From: Fabrea salina
Lineage: Eukaryota > Ciliophora > Heterotrichea > Heterotrichida > Fabreidae
Assembly (NCBI GenBank): GCA_022984795.1
Contig: JALIHJ010000046.1
Location: 124,001-188,000, forward strand
Direction of reading: 5' to 3'
DNA: 64,000 nucleotides
The translations under genes were made by a program, and so were the position numbers. Positions within the stretch are counted from its first letter, which is position 1. The number at the start of each line of letters is the position of its first letter. Positions 1 through 6,543 of the stretch are shown here, piece after piece. The notes under the pieces are model-generated. The model ran no database searches and was not told the origin of the DNA. It saw only the letters and a program-made list of their open reading frames with translations.

Positions 1-1
1 G

Positions 2-184
2 TATGTAGGAAAAGTGCCTCAAGCCCAGCCAGGTTTCTATCTAGGAATTGACTTAGATGACCCACTTGGCCAAAACGACGGAAGTGTTGAAGGAGTTTAC
101 TACTTCGAATGTCCACCTTCTCACGGAATTTTTGTGAGACCTGACATGGCAGAGGTTATTTCAGGTGTAAATGAAGAACTCTAA
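2..184 (+). CDS. TBCB: Tubulin-folding cofactor B-like, CAP-Gly domain (3' end only)
   Basis: Only the last 60 codons are in the window; the gene starts upstream. The frame beginning YVGKVPQAQPGFYLGIDLDD and continuing through GQNDGSVEGVYYFEC and HGIFVRP is a CAP-Gly domain, which binds the EEY/F tail of alpha-tubulin. The very short tail after the domain (about 10 residues) and its position at the C-terminus fit tubulin-folding cofactor B, which carries its CAP-Gly domain last; this assignment is inferred because the N-terminal ubiquitin-like half is not visible. Another CAP-Gly protein is possible. It ends with TAA, 8 nt before the tRNA gene on the other strand. Confidence 0.75.
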   Translation, partial: YVGKVPQAQPGFYLGIDLDDPLGQNDGSVEGVYYFECPPSHGIFVRPDMAEVISGVNEEL

Positions 185-192
185 TTAAAAAT

Positions 193-263
193 GGATTGAC
201 CGGGGATCGAACCCGGGGCCTTCTGCATGCGAAGCAGATGTGATACCACTTCACCATCAACCC
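193..263 (-). tRNA. tRNA-Ala (anticodon CGC)
   Basis: The reverse strand folds as a 71-nt cloverleaf. The acceptor arm GGGTTGA pairs with TCAATCC, the D arm is GTG...CAC, the anticodon arm is TCTGC-TTCGCAT-GCAGA and the T arm is CCGGG-TTCGATC-CCCGG. The anticodon is CGC, reading GCG alanine codons. The third acceptor pair is G3:U70, the classical alanine identity element. CCA is not encoded and there is no intron. Internal A-box (TGGTGAAGTGG) and B-box (GGTTCGATCC) promoter elements are present. Confidence 0.95.
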
Positions 264-310
264 TCTTAGTTGTTTATGTGTTCTTTTGAATTTAAGTCGA
301 AACTATTATC

Positions 311-2785
311 TTAAGAGTTCTTAATAAAGCCCAGTAACTCTCCAACTAGCACTGAACCTTCTGCATCAATGGATGCACTTCTAGCAAGTTGTTCCAAGAG
401 TTGTTCTCCGTTTTCAATTTGAAGAGTTCTGAGGTTTTCTGGGTTGAAACTACATATAAGTTTAAGGGTCTTTAAAACAGGGGTGCTGTAGGACTCCTTG
501 AGTCGGTTAACAATTAACCCAATAGCATTGTCTCCTAGGTAGTTCCTGGCTTCTTGGCTTTTGTTTAAAAAGTCAGCTAAAAAGCTAAAAGCTTCAGTTT
601 CTGCAGAACTGCCCAAGTAGTTCAATACTGCATGCAAAAAGTCTTTTTGAGTAACTAGGTGCTGAACTACAGAGTGGTCCTTGCAAAGCACCAAAAGTAA
701 CTGGAACCCTCTAGAAAGCACTTCTTCAGAAGGTTTAGCCTCAGTAATGCTGGGTCCCTTAAGTATTTCTAGGACCTGACTTAGGATTTCTTTAGAAAAA
801 ACACGTCTTTTAGAAGAGTCAGAAGCTAAGTTCTTAATGAGCAGCAAAGTATAAGCTAGAAGTTTGTTGTTCCTAACTTCTAGTTTAGAAATGATTTTTT
901 GTCTTTCTTGGTAAAGAAGTTGTTTGTTTTCTCGGTTGTTGTAAGCAAAGTTAATTAAAGAAATTGCAGCTTGTGTAGCTAGTGAATAGTTGGGGCCAGT
1001 GTACACATTCAGCAAGTGAGGAATTAGAGGCTTGAGTACTTGTAGGTCACTTTGTTCTTTGATTCCTATAGTAACTCTGCACACTGCTCCTTTGAGTTCA
1101 AACGAAGAGTCTTTTTTCTCAAGTAAGTATCTTAAAAGTGTAGGGTATGCATTCATGTTTCCGCTGAACTCAAGTTCTCTTTGCAAGTAACCAGTTTCGA
1201 TCAAAGCTATCATTACTTTTTCGTTGAAAGTCCAGTTTGACCCGTAAATGTAACTGTTGCCTTTGGAGAACCCGCTGTCTTCAAGCATCTTGTCTACAAG
1301 TGAGTATATGTCTTCAGGAACCTTTTCTTCTTCGTCAGGAATTATTTGTCTCAAGTTAAGTAGTTCTTTGATTGCAAGTTTGATTTTGTTAAGACTTGCT
1401 ATGTCTCCAAAGACTCCTTTCATAACAGGTCCAATCATGTCTTCTAAAGTAAACCTACTCTGGAGAAGTCCTCCGTCTAAGCAGTAAGCCAAGTACCTCC
1501 TTACTTTTTCTCCCCACTTTCTGTACTCTATCGAGCCTTTGTCTGCTGCTGTGTCGCTTTCAAAGCATTTAAGCACTTCAATGGGAAACTCAGACATCTC
1601 TGGAGTCACTGAGGCAACCTGAGCTTCTGGTTTTTTTTCTAGCTCTTTGATGAGGTTTTGCAGTGAGTCAGAAGAAGCCCTAGAGATAATCTTCATCACT
1701 GACAAAATGAACTGGTAAGCAAAGCACACACGTTTAGGAGTAATGTTGAGTTGGTACTGAAAGAAGCTAGCAGTTTCCTCGTTCATAATTAAAGCTTCGC
1801 ACTTGTGACTTAGAATGTCTCTGTAAACTTCGTTGTTTGTAGCTGTGGAAAATACGCTGTCGGCAGGTTCTATAACTACAGACCTAGCTTTAGGGCCTCC
1901 AGAGCATATAAATAGGATGTCTTGTCCGCAGTCCACCATAGGAGGGATGAACTTCCTTCTCATTAAAATAACTGAAATGTACTCACTAGAAGTAACTAAA
2001 AGAACTTCCCAGCCTTTCCAAGAAGCTATGTCGTTGTTTAAGTTCATCTTTTTGAGGTAAGGGTTGTTTCTTAGATAGTAGTAGTCTTCATTTTGCTTTA
2101 CAAACCTTTCAACTAAGGTTTCGCACTTAGACTTTAAGTCACTTTGCAAAACTTCTACTTGTTTAAGGTCTTCAACTAGTACACTCAATTTGTAGTGCTG
2201 ACCACTTTTGTCTTCCCCTTGATACTCACCTGGAACTTGTTTGTTTTGGTTTAAAAAGTTAGGCGCAAAGAACCCGTAGCCTTTTAAGTAGTGAGTTTTA
2301 TCTTTGTTAGGTGGGTACAGGTAAATTTCTTTGCTGTTAGCTTCTTTTTGTTTAAGTCTGAACTTTTTGAGCGAAATTGGTTCTTTGTCTATTCTTAAGT
2401 AACCGATTTTTCCTAGTCTCCACATGTAGTCAGTTTCCCAGTAGCATCTTAAGTGCATTAAGAAGTTGGACTTTTCAGAAGAGATCAAAGTAAACTTAGC
2501 TGGAATCCCTTTGGGTCGGTCGTCACTTATCTCGAGTCTAAGGACGTCTTGAGGACCGCTTGTTTCTTTTTGGTCCACAACTCTGAGTATGTGTGCGTAA
2601 AAGACTTCGCCTAGTTTTTCGTTCATTTCTTTGTCAAGTATAAACATAGAGTGCTCGCTTAGGCACAAGATAACTACATCTTCGAAAGGACTGTCTTCTA
2701 TGCCTACGTGAGTTACTTGGCAGAAGTATCTGATTCTTGCTCTAAGTTTTCTTTTAAGGGCTTCTAATAGAGGATGAGACTGCAT
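311..2785 (-). CDS. Large protein with C-terminal armadillo/HEAT-like repeats, function unknown
   Basis: An 824-residue open frame starting at an ATG preceded by AATAATAA. I do not recognise the family. The first 130 residues alternate beta-strand-like segments (YFCQVTHVGI, VVILCLSEHSMFIL, VLRLEISDD, LRCYWETDYMW) and could be a PH-like module; this is a guess from pattern only. From about residue 560 to the end the protein is built of leucine-rich helical pairs (for example ATQAAISLINFAYNNRENKQ, NKLLAYTLLLIKNLASDSSK) typical of armadillo or HEAT repeats, so a scaffold or trafficking role is possible. No signal peptide or membrane segment is seen. The upstream neighbour on the same strand, RNASEH2B, ends 29 nt away. 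Confidence 0.7.
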   Translation of the reverse strand: MQSHPLLEALKRKLRARIRYFCQVTHVGIEDSPFEDVVILCLSEHSMFILDKEMNEKLGEVFYAHILRVVDQKETSGPQDVLRLEISDDRPKGIPAKFTLISSEKSNFLMHLRCYWETDYMWRLGKIGYLRIDKEPISLKKFRLKQKEANSKEIYLYPPNKDKTHYLKGYGFFAPNFLNQNKQVPGEYQGEDKSGQHYKLSVLVEDLKQVEVLQSDLKSKCETLVERFVKQNEDYYYLRNNPYLKKMNLNNDIASWKGWEVLLVTSSEYISVILMRRKFIPPMVDCGQDILFICSGGPKARSVVIEPADSVFSTATNNEVYRDILSHKCEALIMNEETASFFQYQLNITPKRVCFAYQFILSVMKIISRASSDSLQNLIKELEKKPEAQVASVTPEMSEFPIEVLKCFESDTAADKGSIEYRKWGEKVRRYLAYCLDGGLLQSRFTLEDMIGPVMKGVFGDIASLNKIKLAIKELLNLRQIIPDEEEKVPEDIYSLVDKMLEDSGFSKGNSYIYGSNWTFNEKVMIALIETGYLQRELEFSGNMNAYPTLLRYLLEKKDSSFELKGAVCRVTIGIKEQSDLQVLKPLIPHLLNVYTGPNYSLATQAAISLINFAYNNRENKQLLYQERQKIISKLEVRNNKLLAYTLLLIKNLASDSSKRRVFSKEILSQVLEILKGPSITEAKPSEEVLSRGFQLLLVLCKDHSVVQHLVTQKDFLHAVLNYLGSSAETEAFSFLADFLNKSQEARNYLGDNAIGLIVNRLKESYSTPVLKTLKLICSFNPENLRTLQIENGEQLLEQLARSASIDAEGSVLVGELLGFIKNS

Positions 2786-2814
2786 TTATTATTCTTACTA
2801 GTGAAAAACTTACT

Positions 2815-3513
2815 TTAAGTAACTTTTTTACCGAAGTTAAGTTTTGTTTGGCCTTTTTCTAGTTTTGGTTTTTTGTTGGTTTCAGTCTTTTTGGGCTGGG
2901 GCAAGTAGTTTTCAACAAGGGGTTTAGGAGCAGGTCTGCCTGCAGAAAGTATTTCTTCTAGAGTGTACTTGCCTCTAACCATTTCAAAGACACTGCTTTC
3001 CAGAAGTTCGTTCAACACTCCTAGTCCTAACTTAGTAGCTACTTCTTCTCTTTGGGCCCAAGGCACTTTTTCTTTAAAGCCTTTTTTGAGCACAGCTAAC
3101 TTTTTATCCAGCCAGTCTTTAAGTTTAGCCTCAGATACTCTAAAGTAGTGATTGCTTTGGAACTCTTTGGAGTCAGCCACTTTCTCAAGCTGCTCTGAAA
3201 GGTTAGGAAGTGTCCTTAAAAAACTAAGTCCAGACTCAACTAGCATTTCTTCTAAGTTTCTAAAGACTTCTGGTCTTTTATTCAAAGCACTAATTAACAA
3301 AAAGCAAGGGTCAAAAGGAGTTACCACCCAAAACTCAGGGTTAGTAATTTCGTTTCCGATTGCAAAAGACCCAAAAACTTCAAAGTGTTGCATAGAGTAC
3401 AGCCCCCACTCAGATACAATTAAGTGTTTAGTGCAGTTAGCTAAGTGAACAGTGTACACTTCGCCTTGACTGAGTTCTAAAGAAGTAATGAATAACTTTT
3501 TCCCGCCTTCCAT
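2815..3513 (-). CDS. RNASEH2B: Ribonuclease H2 subunit B
   Basis: A 232-residue protein resembling the accessory B subunit of RNase H2, the nuclear enzyme that removes ribonucleotides from DNA. The N-terminal part carries the family signature TPFDPCFLLISAL, followed by helices (HYFRVSEAKLKDWLDKKL), and the C-terminus ends in QTKLNFGKK, which resembles a PCNA-interacting peptide. The frame stays open 18 codons upstream of the chosen ATG, but those codons would overlap the divergent PUS3 gene. Starting at MEGGKKLFIT leaves just 4 nt between the two start codons, and the family aligns best from there. The stop is TAA. Confidence 0.8.
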   Translation of the reverse strand: MEGGKKLFITSLELSQGEVYTVHLANCTKHLIVSEWGLYSMQHFEVFGSFAIGNEITNPEFWVVTPFDPCFLLISALNKRPEVFRNLEEMLVESGLSFLRTLPNLSEQLEKVADSKEFQSNHYFRVSEAKLKDWLDKKLAVLKKGFKEKVPWAQREEVATKLGLGVLNELLESSVFEMVRGKYTLEEILSAGRPAPKPLVENYLPQPKKTETNKKPKLEKGQTKLNFGKKVT

Positions 3514-3520
3514 TATAATG
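3511..3520. promoter_or_regulatory. Shared palindrome containing both start codons of a divergent pair
   Basis: The 10 bases CATTATAATG are a perfect palindrome. The outer CAT is the reverse-strand ATG of RNASEH2B and the ATG at the other end starts PUS3, leaving only TATA between them. Any promoter and 5' leader for either gene must lie inside or across the coding sequence of the other. The symmetry is seen directly; a role as a bidirectional initiator is inference. Confidence 0.5.
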
Positions 3521-4510
3521 AAACCAACTAAAAAACCCAAACTGCTTCCTTGGGACCAGTGCCTCAAAAACCACGTAGCACTTAAAATCGCTTACTTAGG
3601 CTACAAGTTCGACGTAAGCTTTACACAGGGCCTTGCAATCCAAGACAACACCAAAAACACAGTAGAAGAACACTTGTTTGCTGCACTTAAAAGAGCTCAT
3701 CTTATAGAAGACAGGAAAACTTGCAACTACTCTAGATGTGGAAGAACAGACAAGGGCGTAAGTGCGTTTGGAAACGTAGTTTCGGTTGAACTAAGATCCC
3801 GTGCAGGACACCCTCAAGGCGACTACTACTACCCAGCAATCATCAACAAAATGCTACCCAAACAAATCAGAGTTACTCACATTGCTTATGTGCCCCACTA
3901 CTTTGACGCAAGGTTTTCGTGCCTTTACAGGGAGTACCGTTACTTGTTTTTGCCTGGAATTATGCACTTAGACAAGATGCAAGAAGCTGCTAACAAGTTT
4001 GTAGGACTCCATGACTTCAGGAACTTTTGCAAAGTGGACCCAGAAAACAACAAGTCCTTTGAAAGAAGGGTCCTGTCTTGCGAAGTGCGCCTAGAAGAAG
4101 GCATGGGAGTAGTAGTCATAAAAGGCTTGAGCTTCTTGTGGCACCAGGTAAGGTGCATGATGGGGTGCTTGTTCTTAATAGGAAAAGGTCTTGAAGAACC
4201 TGAGCTAATAGACAAAATGCTAGATGTTGAGTTAACTCCTTCTAAGCCCCACTACGACATGGCTTCAGAAACAGGCTTGGTTCTGTACAACTGTGCTTTC
4301 GAAGGGCTGGAGTGGACTGAAAGTCCAGAGAACACACAAAGGGTGTACTGGAACTTCAAAGAGATCTACTCAAGGTACTTACTGAAAACTACAATGGTGT
4401 CATGTTTATTATCCTCTCTTAGTCCTCACGAACTAGAGCAACCAACATCAAAGAAACGTAAGGTTTACACAGCACACAAGCCTATTCTCAGCAGAACTAA
4501 ACAATTGTAG
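3518..4510 (+). CDS. PUS3: tRNA pseudouridine synthase PUS3/DEG1 (TruA family), with one or two 15-nt introns
   Basis: The enzyme makes pseudouridine at positions 38 and 39 of tRNA anticodon arms. The catalytic motif RCGRTDKGVSAFG is the PUS3 form of the TruA signature; the catalytic aspartate is residue 73 of the spliced protein. Later family blocks are YFDARFSCLYREYRY and FLWHQVRCMMG. The unspliced frame is 330 codons, but the bases at 3614-3628 add five residues (VSFTQ) exactly where relatives have none, and they match the local 15-nt intron pattern, so the likely coding sequence is join(3518..3613,3629..4510), 325 residues. A second intron-like 15-mer lies near the C-terminus at 4458-4472. 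The start is the ATG in the shared palindrome; an upstream ATG at 3488 lies inside RNASEH2B and is unlikely. Confidence 0.9.
   Translation: MKPTKKPKLLPWDQCLKNHVALKIAYLGYKFDVSFTQGLAIQDNTKNTVEEHLFAALKRAHLIEDRKTCNYSRCGRTDKGVSAFGNVVSVELRSRAGHPQGDYYYPAIINKMLPKQIRVTHIAYVPHYFDARFSCLYREYRYLFLPGIMHLDKMQEAANKFVGLHDFRNFCKVDPENNKSFERRVLSCEVRLEEGMGVVVIKGLSFLWHQVRCMMGCLFLIGKGLEEPELIDKMLDVELTPSKPHYDMASETGLVLYNCAFEGLEWTESPENTQRVYWNFKEIYSRYLLKTTMVSCLLSSLSPHELEQPTSKKRKVYTAHKPILSRTKQL
3614..3628 (+). other. 15-nt spliceosomal intron hidden in frame in PUS3
   Basis: The sequence GTAAGCTTTACACAG has GT and AG ends, GTAAG at the 5' site and TA at positions 9-10, matching the three frame-restoring introns of this window. 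It has no in-frame stop and a length divisible by three, so the open frame passes through it. Removing it brings IAYLGYKFD directly next to GLAIQDNTKNTVEE, which has the spacing I recall for PUS3 proteins. Confidence 0.8.
4458..4472 (+). other. Candidate second 15-nt intron in PUS3
   Basis: The sequence GTAAGGTTTACACAG differs from the first PUS3 intron by one base and fits the motif fully, including TA at positions 9-10. Removing it joins TSKK to PHKPILS. Left in, it encodes part of KKRKVYTAHK, which looks like a basic nuclear localisation signal. The C-terminal tail is not conserved enough to decide by homology. Confidence 0.45.
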
Positions 4511-4522
4511 AAATATAAGTTC

Positions 4523-5473
4523 TTAAGTTATATTTCTTCGCAAAGAGTTGTTTTTTAGTCCTTGTTTGAGCATGAGTTGCTGCTGGTTACTAAACCTAAC
4601 TGAGTCTTGTCTGTTTTCTAGTTGAGTGTTTTTCTTAGGAGCTCCTTCTAAGTTCACGTTCCTATAGTTTTGTCTATAGTACCTAGAATACTCCTTTACT
4701 CCAAGTAGTTTACCTGAGTCCAAAAGAAGTTCTCCAGTCAGAGTGACTTCTCCGGGGATCTTTATCATCCTAGGAACAATAGTGCTCACTACTGAACTGT
4801 TGGAAGAAGCTTCTCCCAAGTCTACGTAATGTTCTTCATCACTCAGAATCTCAAACTCGTCTTCTTCCCAGTTGTAAAAGTGCGCGTACTCTGACTCATC
4901 ATAGTCAATGTTTAAGAAGCAGTGCTGTTTGTCGATCATGTGCTGCTGAACTGCTTGGCCGCTTTTAAAGTTATGAGCGCCTTCGTTGTTGCAGTGCAAA
5001 CAGGTAAGGTTTAAGTGGACTTTGCTCTGGAGGTACTTCATGAGTCCTTCTAAGTAAATTAAGTTTTGCGGTTCAGGAATGAAGAACCCATGTTTCAACT
5101 GCATGTGGTCTAAGTTCTTTTGGATTGACTCAGACTCAAAGTTACAAAAAAGACAAGCAGTCACAGAATTTGAATTCTTAAGAGCAACAGGGCCTTGTCT
5201 GGCCTTTTTCTTGTTTTGGGATTCCGTGTGCTTCTGATAAGCTTTTAAAGAGTTAAAGTTGCGTCCGCAGCAGTGGCACCTTTGCTCAGAGTTGCCTTGA
5301 GCTAGTAGTGAGTTTTCGCGCTGTTTGATTTGGTAAGACTCAAAACTAACAGGTGCTAGGTTAACTAGTTTCCTTTTGATATTGTAGGTATGAAAGTCTG
5401 ACTTGTAGTGGTCTTTGCTTTCTTCAGAGCTGTTCAGAGTCACTCTGCAAGAAGTACAAAACAATCCTTCCAT
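4523..5473 (-). CDS. REI1: REI1/ZNF622-type zinc-finger 60S ribosome maturation factor
   Basis: A 316-residue protein with the REI1/ZPR9 layout: an N-terminal C2H2 finger (FCTSCRVTLNSSEESKDHYKSDFHTYNIKRKL in outline, residues 5-36), a second finger (CHCCGRNFNSLKAYQKHTES, about 65-85), paired central fingers (CLFCNFESESIQKNLDHMQLKHGFFIP and CLHCNNEGAHNFKSGQAVQQHM) and the conserved stretch after them. In yeast the family acts on late cytoplasmic 60S subunits to release Arx1. The family's usual glycine-rich C-terminal part is recognisable around LLLDSGKLLGVKEYSRYYRQ. It lies tail to tail with PUS3, 12 nt apart. Confidence 0.85.
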   Translation of the reverse strand: MEGLFCTSCRVTLNSSEESKDHYKSDFHTYNIKRKLVNLAPVSFESYQIKQRENSLLAQGNSEQRCHCCGRNFNSLKAYQKHTESQNKKKARQGPVALKNSNSVTACLFCNFESESIQKNLDHMQLKHGFFIPEPQNLIYLEGLMKYLQSKVHLNLTCLHCNNEGAHNFKSGQAVQQHMIDKQHCFLNIDYDESEYAHFYNWEEDEFEILSDEEHYVDLGEASSNSSVVSTIVPRMIKIPGEVTLTGELLLDSGKLLGVKEYSRYYRQNYRNVNLEGAPKKNTQLENRQDSVRFSNQQQLMLKQGLKNNSLRRNIT

Positions 5474-5485
5474 TTAATTATGCCA

Positions 5486-6526
5486 TTAGTCTGAATCAAA
5501 CTCACTTTGGAATCTAACATCGTAGAAGTACCCGTTAAATACCTCATCAAAACCTTTTTCGGGATCAGCAGACAGCTCGTCATTCCACTCTCTAGAAACT
5601 TGATTGTTATCAAAGTTTTCTGCAGTTTCTGGAATGAAGGGAGCTCCTAGTTTTCTGGCATGCAGCTTAGTCCAAGGGAAGTTTTTCAGCCAAGGGTGGT
5701 TTTTTAGTTCCTGGATTCCGTTGTAGCCTAGTCGTTTAGAAGCTTTTCTTTGAATTAACTTGTTAGCAAAGTCCGCTGCTTCCAAAGACCATTCTAAAGG
5801 GACTTCTGAGTTCTTAATTTGGACTTGGCGGGCAATCACGGCATCCCTGATTTCCCGGCGGTTGCGTCCTAAGTAGGGTCTTTTACCCATGATGAGCTCA
5901 TAAGTAATCACTCCTACTGCAAAGAAGTCAGCAACAAAGCTGTGGTTTTGTCTGCAAAGCACTTCAGGTGCCATGTAGCCAGGAGTGCCTGAGGTTTCTT
6001 TAGAGTTTTCAGACTTAAAGTACCTAGCAATGCCCAAGTCTGTAATTCTGAGGTAGCCAGAAGAGTCCAGAACTAAGTTTTCAGGTTTGATGTCTCTGTG
6101 AATAATGTTGTTGTGATGGAGGTACTCAAGGCCTGTAACTATACAGGCTACGAAAAAGATAGTTTGCTCTTCTGTGAATGTCTGCTTTTTAGACATATGG
6201 TATCGAAGGTCCCCGCCTGTTAGTAAGTCCATGACTAAGTAGAGTTTGTCTCGGTCTTGGAAGGCGTAGTGCATGTTAACTATAAAAGGGTGCTTTAAAG
6301 AAGAAAGTAGTCTTTGCTCGTTAAGCACCGACTCTACAGACTTCTTGGCAATCACACGGCCTTTGAGCATTTCTTTCATGGCGAATTTTTGCTTGGTTTT
6401 TTCTTGGGTTACGTCCCAAACCTTTCCGAACCCTCCTCTTCCTATAGGGTAGTTCATTGTGAAGAAGTTTATATTAACAGGCTGGATGACTTCTTGTTTT
6501 TCAATCTTTATATTACAACTGCCCAT
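5486..6526 (-). CDS. AGC-family protein kinase resembling STK32/YANK
   Basis: A 346-residue kinase with all catalytic motifs: glycine loop IGRGGFGKV (28-36), lysine in FAMKEM (K51), HRD at 143-145, the magnesium motif written DLG instead of DFG (163-165), and GTPGYMAPEVL (180-190). The text around HPFIVNMHYAFQDRDKLYLVMDLLTGGDLRYHM is very close to the STK32 (YANK) subfamily. The protein begins MGSC, a plausible N-myristoylation and palmitoylation signal, so membrane attachment is likely. The C-terminal stretch FIPETAENFDNN resembles the AGC tail. The gene ends 12 nt from REI1's start on the same strand. Confidence 0.9.
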   Translation of the reverse strand: MGSCNIKIEKQEVIQPVNINFFTMNYPIGRGGFGKVWDVTQEKTKQKFAMKEMLKGRVIAKKSVESVLNEQRLLSSLKHPFIVNMHYAFQDRDKLYLVMDLLTGGDLRYHMSKKQTFTEEQTIFFVACIVTGLEYLHHNNIIHRDIKPENLVLDSSGYLRITDLGIARYFKSENSKETSGTPGYMAPEVLCRQNHSFVADFFAVGVITYELIMGKRPYLGRNRREIRDAVIARQVQIKNSEVPLEWSLEAADFANKLIQRKASKRLGYNGIQELKNHPWLKNFPWTKLHARKLGAPFIPETAENFDNNQVSREWNDELSADPEKGFDEVFNGYFYDVRFQSEFDSD

Positions 6527-6543
6527 ATTATTATAGAAAGTTT

